Shown here: positions 1-6,190 of the stretch, one piece after another
How the letters are laid out: each line of letters starts with the position of its first letter
How positions within the stretch are numbered: the first letter of the stretch is position 1
Assembly: GCA_964637365.1 (NCBI GenBank)
Contig: CAZWWH010000052.1
Span: 1 to 6,327, forward strand
Direction: 5' to 3'
From: Cryptoclostridium sp964637365
GTDB taxonomy: Bacteria; Bacillota; Dehalobacteriia; UBA7702
Length of the DNA stretch: 6,327 nucleotides
The notes under the pieces: model-generated
What the model was told of the DNA's origin: nothing
Database searches by the model: none
The model's input: only the letters and a program-made list of their open reading frames with translations
Position numbers and translations under genes: made by a program

Positions 1-7
1 TCATAAA

Positions 8-41
8 ACAAACCGGAGTATGCCTACATACTCCGGTTTGT
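8..41 (-). terminator. Perfect 15-bp hairpin, possible second terminator
   Basis: Arms 8-22 and 27-41 are perfectly complementary around a four-base loop (CCTA). Read on the minus strand the stem is followed by TTTTATGA, a short T-run, so it could be a back-up terminator for the leftward operon. On the plus strand the tail is TGTGTGTTGG, which is poor. It might instead be the terminator of a plus-strand gene ending just before the window, so its direction is uncertain. Confidence 0.5.
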
Positions 42-60
42 GTGTGTTGGGTACCTGAGG

Positions 61-90
61 AACAAAAAATCCACCCGAAGCGCAGGTGGA
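61..90 (-). terminator. Rho-independent terminator of the xre-degV-tvp38 operon
   Basis: On the minus strand a stem formed by TCCACC/GGTGGA (70-75 with 85-90) closes a small loop containing a CTTCG turn and is followed at once by TTTTTTGTT (complement of 61-69). Stem plus T-tract is the classic intrinsic terminator form. It lies about 160 bases past the stop codon of the TVP38 gene, with no other gene between, so it most likely ends the leftward transcript. Confidence 0.75.
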
Positions 91-247
91 ATGTGAAAAT
101 AATACCGAAATACCTTTCTTCCAAAAATAACAATAGAAAGAAGTAAAAAAGTATGAAAGTTATTTGGGGAAATTCGTATGCAAAAACTATGGTGGTTGAT
201 TCTGACCAGTAAATATGTTTTATGGACTTTGTTTAAGCTATCTGCCA

Positions 248-970
248 TCACTGTTTTACAGGATGTTTTTTATGGGAAAATTTTGAAATGATCCATTCCT
301 TCATGGTGTGACCGTATTTCCAGGAAATGATGAGGATACCAAGGAAACATATGCCGATAATTATATAGCCCCAAATGGGAATGTGTACGGCTCCAGTTCC
401 TAGCAAGGTACTGATAATAAGGCCCCAGGGACGTCCCAAAGCGGCGGCGATGATAAAGAAGCGCCAGCTAATGCCAGAAATTCCCGCTACAAAACAAAGG
501 AGATCATCGGGGAATCCTGGCAGAAAAAACATAATAAACAGCAGGGTTTTCTTCCGATCCTCAAAAGAATTCAGGTATTTATCGACAGTTTCCTTTTTGG
601 CGAAAAGCTCTACAATGGGTCGGCCAAAGTAGCGGGCTAAGGCGTAGTTGATGCAAGAGCCCACAATAATACCTGCCGAACAAATGAGAAAAGTTTTTAA
701 AAAACCAAAAATAACACCGCCGGCAATGGCAGAAAATCCGCCAATAAAGGGCATAATAATAACATCGAGAATTTGTAGGCAGAAAAGGTAAATCGGCCCG
801 CCGGCCCCTAAATCTTCCATATAGGCTTTGAGTTCGTCCACATTGCGAACCAACTCAAAAAAACCAGATTGCCATAAATAAAACAGGGTGCCGCCGATAA
901 TTAGCAGAAACAGCACGATGCATATGACTGGCATTAATTTATTTCTCTTTAAAAAATGGATAAATGACAT
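248..970 (-). CDS. TVP38/TMEM64 family (DedA superfamily) membrane protein
   Basis: A 240-residue integral membrane protein with a VTT/SNARE-associated domain. Hydrophobic segments lie at about residues 11-32, 58-80, 82-112, 142-166, 170-192 and 196-217. Family motifs seen are the glycine-rich GGVIFG (84-89), the G100/G104 helix with YALARYFGR (109-117), and FFLPGFPDD (148-156), a proline/aspartate re-entrant motif typical of Bacillota members. The C-terminus is short and basic. The wider DedA/VTT superfamily includes lipid scramblases and undecaprenyl-phosphate or phospholipid flippases, so a role in moving lipids across the cytoplasmic membrane is likely, but the substrate cannot be read from sequence. 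The start is four bases after the degV stop, with a purine-rich AGAAAG element inside the end of degV, so translation is probably coupled. It is the last gene of a three-gene leftward operon. Length is normal for the family. Confidence 0.88.
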   Translation of the reverse strand: MSFIHFLKRNKLMPVICIVLFLLIIGGTLFYLWQSGFFELVRNVDELKAYMEDLGAGGPIYLFCLQILDVIIMPFIGGFSAIAGGVIFGFLKTFLICSAGIIVGSCINYALARYFGRPIVELFAKKETVDKYLNSFEDRKKTLLFIMFFLPGFPDDLLCFVAGISGISWRFFIIAAALGRPWGLIISTLLGTGAVHIPIWGYIIIGICFLGILIISWKYGHTMKEWIISKFSHKKHPVKQ

Positions 971-974
971 GTCT

Positions 975-1817
975 TCACTTTCTGATATATAGAATACCCA
1001 AAGTATTGGGACCGCAATGGCTGACGACTGTGCAGCCGGCAGCTGTTTTTTCTATAGATTTGAAATAATTATATTGCTCTACTTCTTCCATTGCGGTGTC
1101 GATAATGTCTTGGCGGCATGGAGAATGTGTGACAAATATGAGTCCATCCTCTAAGTTTTCTATTTGTGATAAACGGTCTTTGATGTATTGGCGGTAACAT
1201 TTCTTTAATTCACCGCGATATTTTTTCCCAACACCCATTTTTCCATTTTTTACTTCTATACAGGGCTTTAATTTTAAAAGATTCGCACCTAAAGCCGCGA
1301 CAGCGGAACAACGCCCGCCTTTGTGGAGATATGTGAGAGTATCCAGCAAAAAACTGGCATCTACGCGATTGACATAATCTTCCATAAAATTTTTAATTTC
1401 TTCGGGTGTTTTCCCGTCTTTGGCCATGGCTGCAGCTTTGATTACGATGTGTCCCTGACCGGTTGAGAGATTTTGGGAATCAATCACCGTGATTTCCCCA
1501 ACTTCTTCCGCTGCCAAAAGGGCATTTTGGCAGCAAGAGGAAAACTCACTGCCTATATTGACATGAATTACATGATATCCCAAGTTATGCCATTTTTGGA
1601 AGAGTTCAATATATTCTCCCACCGATACGGCAGCGGTTTTTGCTAGCACACCCTGTTCCTCGAAGGAAGAAACGACTTGAGAGGAAGAAATCTCCAAGCC
1701 ATCTTTGAAGCTGTCGTAGCCGATCTGAATGGATAAGGGGACAATTTCAATATCATAGTCTTGAATGAGTTGGGGAGACAGATCGCAGGTACTGTCTGCT
1801 GTGATTTTTATTTTCAT
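975..1817 (-). CDS. DegV family fatty-acid-binding protein (FakB-like)
   Basis: A 280-residue cytosolic protein of normal DegV length. DegV/FakB proteins bind a fatty acid and, in Bacillota, can present it to the kinase FakA to make acyl-phosphate for phospholipid synthesis. Motifs in order: the N-terminal DSTCDL (8-13); KTAAVS (60-65), matching the usual K-T-S head-group region; IGSEFSS (88-94), the S-x-L-S-S-type loop; VIDSQNLSTGQG (111-122); TLTYLHKGGR (160-169), the most diagnostic stretch; LKPCIEVKNGKMG (183-195); and the C-terminal VSHCGPNTLGI (265-275), in which the conserved histidine and G-P-x-T-x-G contact the carboxylate in known structures. No FakA or DhaK-like gene is in the window, so the partner would be encoded elsewhere. 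The start is secure: AGGAGG at 1825-1830 lies seven bases upstream. It sits 16 bases after the repressor gene and 4 bases before the TVP38 gene. The acyl chain preference is unknown. Confidence 0.93.
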   Translation of the reverse strand: MKIKITADSTCDLSPQLIQDYDIEIVPLSIQIGYDSFKDGLEISSSQVVSSFEEQGVLAKTAAVSVGEYIELFQKWHNLGYHVIHVNIGSEFSSCCQNALLAAEEVGEITVIDSQNLSTGQGHIVIKAAAMAKDGKTPEEIKNFMEDYVNRVDASFLLDTLTYLHKGGRCSAVAALGANLLKLKPCIEVKNGKMGVGKKYRGELKKCYRQYIKDRLSQIENLEDGLIFVTHSPCRQDIIDTAMEEVEQYNYFKSIEKTAAGCTVVSHCGPNTLGILYIRK

Positions 1818-1824
1818 TGCCAGA

Positions 1825-1830
1825 CCTCCT
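1825..1830 (-). promoter_or_regulatory. Ribosome binding site of the DegV gene
   Basis: A perfect AGGAGG on the minus strand, seven bases before the ATG at 1817, placed between the repressor stop and the DegV start. It fixes the DegV start. Confidence 0.85.
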
Positions 1831-1833
1831 ATG

Positions 1834-2043
1834 TTATTGCAAAATTTTCTTTTCTTCTAATTGGAAAATATCTTCAATGGTGGTATTCAGGCATTTCGCG
1901 ATTTTATAAGCCAATTCCAGCGATGGATTGCAGCGGCCCGATTCCACACGGCTGATGGTCTCCCTGGTTACTCCAATTTTTTTCGCCAAATCACTTTGGG
2001 ATAAATTGGATTCTAAGCGATGTTGTTTGATGTTGTTTTTCAT
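1834..2043 (-). CDS. Small Xre-family helix-turn-helix transcriptional regulator
   Basis: A 69-residue single-domain DNA-binding protein of the Xre/Cro type. The helix-turn-helix is clear: SQSDLAKKIG (15-24) as the first helix, TRETISRVESG (26-36) as the recognition helix, then NPSLELAYKIAKCLN (39-53) and the terminal IEDIF element (56-60). Compact regulators of this form, ending soon after the IEDIF element, are common in Bacillota and act as dimeric repressors without a separate ligand domain. The reading frame is open to an ATG at 2094, but I chose 2043: AGGAGG at 2052-2057 lies eight bases before it, the protein then begins in the usual way (MKNNIKQHR), and the 2094 ATG would fall almost on the predicted transcription start (about 2099). 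It heads the operon with the DegV and TVP38 genes and faces lon. Control of its own promoter is likely; control of lon is only a possibility. Confidence 0.88.
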   Translation of the reverse strand: MKNNIKQHRLESNLSQSDLAKKIGVTRETISRVESGRCNPSLELAYKIAKCLNTTIEDIFQLEEKKILQ

Positions 2044-2051
2044 GAAGTGGG

Positions 2052-2057
2052 CCTCCT
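2052..2057 (-). promoter_or_regulatory. Ribosome binding site that sets the Xre start
   Basis: AGGAGG (within GAGGAGG) on the minus strand, eight bases before the ATG at 2043. It favours the 69-residue product over the 86-residue frame that starts at 2094. Confidence 0.8.
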
Positions 2058-2105
2058 CATGGCTTACGGAGTTGAATTGTAACATTTTTGTCACTGATTA
2101 TGATA

Positions 2106-2133
2106 AGTATATCACATTCTATAGTAAAATCAA
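2106..2133 (-). promoter_or_regulatory. Promoter of the xre-degV-tvp38 operon
   Basis: On the minus strand, -35 TTGATT (2128-2133), a 16-base spacer, and -10 TATACT (2106-2111) preceded by TGA, an extended -10 arrangement. Transcription would start near 2099, giving a leader of about 55 bases before the repressor ATG at 2043. Confidence 0.7.
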
Positions 2134-2153
2134 GTCAATTTTTCCTTGAGTGC

Positions 2154-2182
2154 TTGAATTTTTTCTGACAATGGGATATGAT
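2154..2182 (+). promoter_or_regulatory. Sigma-A-type promoter of lon-engB
   Basis: -35 TTGAAT (2154-2159), a 17-base spacer and -10 TATGAT (2177-2182). Transcription would start near 2189, leaving a leader of about 35 bases before the TTG start of lon. The -35 boxes of this promoter and of the leftward one are only 20 bases apart, so a protein bound between them could affect both. I see no convincing CIRCE element: GAGTGCT at 2148-2154 lacks its partner half at the proper distance. Confidence 0.7.
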
Positions 2183-2210
2183 ATAGTACAAAATAATCTT
2201 GAATTGTTTC

Positions 2211-2216
2211 AGGAGG
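2211..2216 (+). promoter_or_regulatory. Ribosome binding site that sets the TTG start of lon
   Basis: AGGAGG lies eight bases before the TTG at 2225. An ATG at 2217 abuts the site directly and opens a three-codon frame (ATG AGT AAT TGA) whose stop overlaps the TTG. The zero spacing makes that ATG a poor start. No good site precedes the in-frame ATG at 2297. Confidence 0.75.
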
Positions 2217-2224
2217 ATGAGTAA

Positions 2225-4684
2225 TTGACGAAACAAGAGAAAGATAATGCATTGCATTTTCACCAATATGACCCTACCGAAGACGAGCAGAAGGTAATGG
2301 ATCGCAACGACGAGTTTCCCAATCTTGAAGATGAACTATCTGATCATGTTCCGCTTTCCGCTTTGGAAACATTTCATATGCCTGTGCTGCCGCTCCGGGG
2401 AGTTTTGGTATTTCCCCACTCGGTGATGCAGCTGGATGTGGGAAGGGAAAAGAGCATCAAGGCTATCAATGAAGCTTTAGCTTATGAGAGTAAGGAAATT
2501 ATTCTGGCGATGCAAAAGGATATTCACATTGACGATCCTGGGTTCGACGATATTTACACTGTCGGCACTATCGCCACAATTAAACAGGTGATTCGCCCCT
2601 CTGGCGGCACTCTCCGCATCATTGTGGAGGGAATTACCCGTGTGGAGATTTTGGACTTTGCGGAAAATGATACTTATATCGAAGCTGAGGCTTATGTTTT
2701 AGAGGATGAAACCAGCGGCAGTGAATTAGAGCTAGAAGCCTACGCACGCCGAGTTACCGCAGAGTTTGAGAATTACAGTGGTTTGTCGAAGCGTGTTCCG
2801 CCTGAAATCATGGCCTCTATTCTTACTGCGGAAAGTCCATCGGCTTTGGGAGACATTATTGCTTCCCAGGTCATAGTGAAATTAACAGAAAAACAAGAGT
2901 ATTTGGAAACCTTGGATGTTTCCCAGCGTCTCCAAACATTGTTGTTCCATCTTTCCAAGGAAACGGAAATTCTGGACTTGGATAAAAAAATCGCCAATGA
3001 AGTGCGGAAGCAGATGGAAAAAAACCAGCGGGAATATTACCTGCGGGAACAGATCAAAGCTATCAATAAAGAGTTGGGAGAAGATGAAGACAAGGACGCC
3101 GAATGTCACGAATACCGTGGGAAAATCAAAAAGGCAAAAATGTCCAAAGATGCTACGGAGAAAGCCTTGAAAGAAGTGGACCGTCTGGCAAAAATGTCCG
3201 GCGCAGTGGCAGAAGCCACGGTGCTCCGGAATTATCTTGATTGGCTCATTGAGCTTCCTTGGCATAAGGAAACCAAGGACAGTACTGATCTCAATGTTGC
3301 TGAGGATATCCTCAATGAAGACCACTACGGCTTGGAGGAAGTCAAGGAGCGCATTTTGGAATATTTGGCCGTATGCCGCTTGTCTAAATCCATGAGTGGT
3401 CCTATCCTTTGTCTTACCGGCCCTCCGGGAGTGGGGAAAACCTCCTTGGCGAAATCCATTGCCAGGGCTTTAAACCGTAAATTCGTTCGCATGTCCTTGG
3501 GGGGCGTTCGTGATGAAGCGGAAATCCGCGGACACCGCCGTACTTATATCGGCGCCATGCCTGGTCGGGTGATCCAAAATATGAAGGCTGCCGGTAGTAG
3601 AAACCCCGTGTTCCTTTTGGATGAAGTAGATAAGCTGGGCAGCGACTATAAAGGTGATCCTTCCTCTGCTTTGCTGGAGGTTCTTGACCCGGAACAGAAT
3701 AATACCTTTAGTGATCACTATATTGAATCTCCCTTTGACCTCTCTAAGGTTATGTTTATCACCACGGCCAATGTTCGTTCCAACATCCCCCGTCCTTTGC
3801 TGGACCGCATGGAGGTGGTGGAAATCAGTGGCTATACTGAGGATGAAAAGCTTCATATTGCCGAGGAGCATCTAGTACCTCAGCAAATGGAAAAACATGC
3901 TCTCACAGCGGAGCAGTTCCAGATTTCCGAGAATGCTTTGCGTGATGTGATTCGTTTTTATACGCGAGAAGCCGGGGTTCGTAATCTGAGCCGTAGCATT
4001 GCTTCGATTTGCCGCAGAGCTGCCAAAGAAATCGTCCAAGGAAAAACCGACTCTGTCAGAGTTACTGTGAAAAATCTTAAAGATTATTTGGGAATTCCAC
4101 GCTTTACGAAGGACAAGGCCATGGAGGCGCCTATGTGCGGCGTGGTAACAGGTCTTGCTTGGACGGAAATGGGCGGTGAAATCCTCCAGGTGGAAGTTCA
4201 GGTATTACCTGGCAGCGGCAAACTCCAGCTCACCGGTCAGCTGGGGGATGTTATGAAGGAATCTGCACAGGCCAGTTTGACCTATGTGCGCTCCATTGCT
4301 AAGGAATTGGGCTTGGAAGATCATTTTGAAGAAAAAATTGATATCCATGTCCATGTGCCCGAAGGCGCTATTCCCAAAGATGGCCCCTCTGCTGGTGTTA
4401 CCATGGTGACGGCTTTGGCCTCTCAGCTCAGTGGCAGAAAGGTTCGCTCTGATATCGCCATGACGGGAGAAATTACCCTGCTGGGCCGGGTTTTGCCCAT
4501 TGGCGGCGTCAAGGAAAAGGTTTTGGCCGCCTATGGTTCCGGAATCCGCACCGTGCTCTTGCCCAAGGAAAACGAAAAGGATTTGGAAAAGATCCCCGAT
4601 AATATTGCCAAAAAGATGAAGTTCCATCTGTGCAGCCATGTTGACGAAGTGCTGTCCTTGGCACTTTTGGAGAAAGAATCATGA
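2225..4684 (+). CDS. lon: ATP-dependent protease Lon (LonA type)
   Basis: An 819-residue cytosolic AAA+ serine protease that unfolds and degrades misfolded and selected regulatory proteins as a hexamer. Domains in order: a Lon N-terminal substrate-binding domain starting at MPVLPLRGVLVFPH (52-65) and running to about 247; a charged helical region (about 250-330) with YYLREQIKAINKELGE (271-286); the AAA+ module with Walker A GPPGVGKT (399-406), Walker B FLLDE (463-467), sensor-1 asparagine N516 in TTAN and arginine R528 in LLDRME; then the protease domain with PKDGPSAG (717-724), giving the nucleophile S722 and its lysine K765 in GGVKEK. All catalytic residues are present. It is longer than the 774-784 residues of the B. 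subtilis and E. coli enzymes, mainly because about 50 acidic, probably flexible residues precede the domain. The TTG start is chosen from the AGGAGG eight bases upstream. Its stop overlaps the engB start (ATGA), so the two are translationally coupled. Confidence 0.97.
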   Translation: MTKQEKDNALHFHQYDPTEDEQKVMDRNDEFPNLEDELSDHVPLSALETFHMPVLPLRGVLVFPHSVMQLDVGREKSIKAINEALAYESKEIILAMQKDIHIDDPGFDDIYTVGTIATIKQVIRPSGGTLRIIVEGITRVEILDFAENDTYIEAEAYVLEDETSGSELELEAYARRVTAEFENYSGLSKRVPPEIMASILTAESPSALGDIIASQVIVKLTEKQEYLETLDVSQRLQTLLFHLSKETEILDLDKKIANEVRKQMEKNQREYYLREQIKAINKELGEDEDKDAECHEYRGKIKKAKMSKDATEKALKEVDRLAKMSGAVAEATVLRNYLDWLIELPWHKETKDSTDLNVAEDILNEDHYGLEEVKERILEYLAVCRLSKSMSGPILCLTGPPGVGKTSLAKSIARALNRKFVRMSLGGVRDEAEIRGHRRTYIGAMPGRVIQNMKAAGSRNPVFLLDEVDKLGSDYKGDPSSALLEVLDPEQNNTFSDHYIESPFDLSKVMFITTANVRSNIPRPLLDRMEVVEISGYTEDEKLHIAEEHLVPQQMEKHALTAEQFQISENALRDVIRFYTREAGVRNLSRSIASICRRAAKEIVQGKTDSVRVTVKNLKDYLGIPRFTKDKAMEAPMCGVVTGLAWTEMGGEILQVEVQVLPGSGKLQLTGQLGDVMKESAQASLTYVRSIAKELGLEDHFEEKIDIHVHVPEGAIPKDGPSAGVTMVTALASQLSGRKVRSDIAMTGEITLLGRVLPIGGVKEKVLAAYGSGIRTVLLPKENEKDLEKIPDNIAKKMKFHLCSHVDEVLSLALLEKES

Positions 4685-5304
4685 TTAAGGTAAAAAAAGC
4701 AGAGGTCGCCGCCACAGTGGCGCGGCGGGAGCAATATCCCCCGGAATTATCCCTGGATATTGTTTTAGCGGGCCGCTCTAATGTGGGAAAGTCTTCTTTG
4801 GTGAATCGTCTCATCAACCGTAAGGGCTTGGCGCGTACCAGCTCCAGTCCAGGAAAAACCAGAACTTTGAACTTTTATTGCATCAATGATGAATGGTATT
4901 TTGTGGACTTGCCCGGCTACGGCTATGCTAAGGTCAGCCATGCGGCGCAAAATAGCTTTAAAAAAATGGTGGATTCTTATCTTTCCTGCGGCCGCCGGAT
5001 GGTGGTGTGGCAAATTGTGGATTTGCGTCATCCCCCCAGTGCGCTGGATCATCAGATGAGCGAATACTTGAAAGCGTCGGGGTTTCCGTATCTTACCGTT
5101 GCCACCAAAGCCGATAAGTTGAGTAAAAATGAGATGGCCAAAAATCGTGCCATGGTCAAACGAGAATTGGGGTTATCTGACGATGAATTGGTAGTTTTCT
5201 CGGCTCAATCAGGTCTCAATAAGGATGTGCTCTTAAATAAAATCGAAGGGCTTTTACTCCAGCGCTCTGAAGCGGAAACAGTAAAAGAAACCGAAGCGCT
5301 ATAA
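4681..5304 (+). CDS. engB: Ribosome biogenesis GTPase YsxC/EngB
   Basis: A 207-residue GTPase of the TrmE-Era-EngA-YihA group, needed for late assembly of the 50S ribosomal subunit and usually essential in Bacillota. All G motifs are present: G1 GRSNVGKSS (31-39), G2 region SPGKTRTLNFY (56-66), G3 DLPGYGY (76-82), G4 TKAD (142-145) and G5 SAQSG (174-178). Length is typical; the last 15 or so residues form a charged tail. The ATG overlaps the lon stop by four bases, with GGAG at 4669-4672 eight bases upstream inside lon. The lon then ysxC order also occurs in Bacillus, where heme genes follow; here no heme gene follows. The transcript most likely ends at the hairpin at 5397-5441. Confidence 0.96.
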   Translation: MIKVKKAEVAATVARREQYPPELSLDIVLAGRSNVGKSSLVNRLINRKGLARTSSSPGKTRTLNFYCINDEWYFVDLPGYGYAKVSHAAQNSFKKMVDSYLSCGRRMVVWQIVDLRHPPSALDHQMSEYLKASGFPYLTVATKADKLSKNEMAKNRAMVKRELGLSDDELVVFSAQSGLNKDVLLNKIEGLLLQRSEAETVKETEAL

Positions 5305-5325
5305 ACCAAAAAACGTGTCTCTCGA

Positions 5326-5382
5326 ATGGTAGCTACTCATAAAACAGTATCAACTAACAAACGGAAATAGGGTAGCTGCCAT
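5326..5382. repeat. 11-bp inverted repeat downstream of engB
   Basis: Positions 5326-5336 (ATGGTAGCTAC) pair with 5372-5382 (GTAGCTGCCAT) over 11 positions, one of them a G-T wobble, around a 35-base loop. GGTAGCT also occurs as a direct repeat (5328-5334, 5371-5377). The T-rich tail of a terminator is missing. Lying where housekeeping DNA gives way to AT-rich accessory DNA, it could be a recombinase or attachment-site remnant or an RNA structure; nothing decides between these. Confidence 0.4.
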
Positions 5383-5396
5383 ACAGGGTGCAACAT

Positions 5397-5446
5397 AAAT
5401 AAAGCGGAGATTCCTTGTAATTAGGAGTTTTCGCTTTATTTTCTTG
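5397..5446 (+). terminator. Rho-independent terminator of lon-engB
   Basis: A 19-bp stem (5397-5415 with 5423-5441; three G-T pairs, ten perfect base pairs at the foot) with a seven-base loop, followed by TCTTGC after the T-rich 3' arm CGCTTTATTT. It lies about 90 bases after the engB stop and just before the promoter of the next gene, so it separates the two transcripts. Confidence 0.75.
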
Positions 5447-5454
5447 CAGAAAAA

Positions 5455-5463
5455 TGATATAAT
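5455..5463 (+). promoter_or_regulatory. Extended -10 promoter of the unknown gene
   Basis: TGATATAAT, a perfect extended -10 (TG at 5455-5456, TATAAT at 5458-5463). The -35 position at 17 bases (5435-5440, TTTATT) is weak and lies within the 3' arm of the preceding terminator. Transcription would start near 5470. AAGGAG follows at 5480-5485, eight bases before the ATG at 5494. Confidence 0.65.
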
Positions 5464-5493
5464 TCTACAAAATATTATAAAGGAGAGGCTACG

Positions 5494-6024
5494 ATGGAAG
5501 AAGTATATATGTCTGCTTTAGCAGACATGGGCGTGTCATTGACTACTCTTGCAGTAAAAGGTACAGCAACAGCTATAAATACAAAAATCAAGTCTATTAA
5601 AGATGAAAAAAACTTAGAAAAAGTACGAAACACTTACGAAGAAATTGTTAGCGAACTTTTATCTGAAAGAGAAGAGGCTATCCGTATTGCTCAGGCTTAC
5701 AAAACTGAACTTGACCGAATTGTAATTAGTGATGAGGACATAGAACATCTTCATAATACTGTCTCTCGCGTGCTTGAAATTATCAAGACATTTCAGCTTA
5801 TAGCAGCTACTGCTAAAGGGGAAGAAGAAATCAATAAAGTAAATGAGCAAGTAAAAAGCTATGAGCAGATTAAAGAGTTGATTAGTGTAGATACACTTAA
5901 AACCATGCAGCTATTAGGCTTTAATTATAAAGCGGCTATTGGAGAACCATTAACGCAAATCTGTGCAAAGGCTATTACTTCACTTGGTGATAAAAAAAGT
6001 ACGATACCTAATAAAAGAAAGTAA
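5494..6024 (+). CDS. Protein of unknown function, helical, AT-rich gene
   Basis: A 176-residue protein I do not recognise. The start is supported by AAGGAG eight bases upstream; a second in-frame ATG lies at codon 6. The sequence looks almost entirely alpha-helical. A mildly hydrophobic, small-residue stretch (about 7-30, ADMGVSLTTLAVKGTATA) is followed by highly charged, probably coiled-coil helices (about 33-75 and 80-130, with ERREE-like patterns such as SELLSEREEAIRIAQ), then a C-terminal part with FNYKAAIGEP (143-152) and a basic tail (PNKRK). The N-terminal stretch is too polar for a confident signal peptide or membrane anchor, so a cytosolic or membrane-associated location is open. No cysteine cluster, nucleotide-binding motif or catalytic motif is visible. 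G+C is about 35% by hand count (5521-6000), well below the sampled parts of lon. It has its own promoter and lies beside an oriT-like region, so it is probably cargo or a leading-region gene of a mobile element. Confidence 0.8.
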   Translation: MEEVYMSALADMGVSLTTLAVKGTATAINTKIKSIKDEKNLEKVRNTYEEIVSELLSEREEAIRIAQAYKTELDRIVISDEDIEHLHNTVSRVLEIIKTFQLIAATAKGEEEINKVNEQVKSYEQIKELISVDTLKTMQLLGFNYKAAIGEPLTQICAKAITSLGDKKSTIPNKRK

Positions 6025-6144
6025 TTTGTTACGTAGTAGGAACGCTATTTTGACGATAAAGGTATAAAACCCTTAACTTGCTTTGAAAGCCGCATAAATC
6101 AAGTGAAAATCAACCTCTATCGCGTAACTATTCCATACTGGATT

Positions 6145-6175
6145 GAGAGCGTAAGCGGTTTATCCGAATGCTCTC
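6145..6175. repeat. Hairpin next to the oriT-like region
   Basis: GAGAGC (6145-6150) and GCTCTC (6170-6175) form the outer stem; CGG (6156-6158) and CCG (6164-6166) form an inner one. No T-tract follows. It lies 15 bases before the long inverted repeat and may belong to the same structured region. Confidence 0.5.
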
Positions 6176-6190
6176 TCTTAGCTGCCCAAC

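Larger units (their letters stand above)
2072..2205. repeat. Three copies of TTGAATT around the divergent promoters
   Basis: TTGAATT occurs at 2072-2078, 2154-2160 and 2199-2205, always on the plus strand. The outer copies share the 9-mer TTGAATTGT. The second and third share a 13-base stretch with one mismatch (2153-2165 and 2198-2210). One copy forms the -35 box of lon, one lies in the lon leader and one in the leader of the repressor transcript. They could be operator half-sites, but the motif is AT-rich and may recur by chance. Confidence 0.3.

Noticed and set aside
24..251. 75-residue minus-strand open frame after the TVP38 gene
   Set aside because: It runs through both hairpins including the operon terminator, has no good ribosome binding site and resembles no known protein.
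2044..2094. Longer N-terminus (17 extra residues) for the Xre regulator
   Set aside because: The ATG at 2094 would lie about five bases from the predicted transcription start and lacks a ribosome binding site, whereas the ATG at 2043 has a perfect one.
2130..2154. CIRCE (HrcA) operator upstream of lon
   Set aside because: GAGTGCT at 2148-2154 resembles one half, but the matching TTAGCACTC half is not present at nine bases distance.
2882..3325. Long minus-strand and alternative-frame open frames inside lon and engB
   Set aside because: They are shadows of well-supported coding sequence with intact catalytic motifs and show no recognisable domains.
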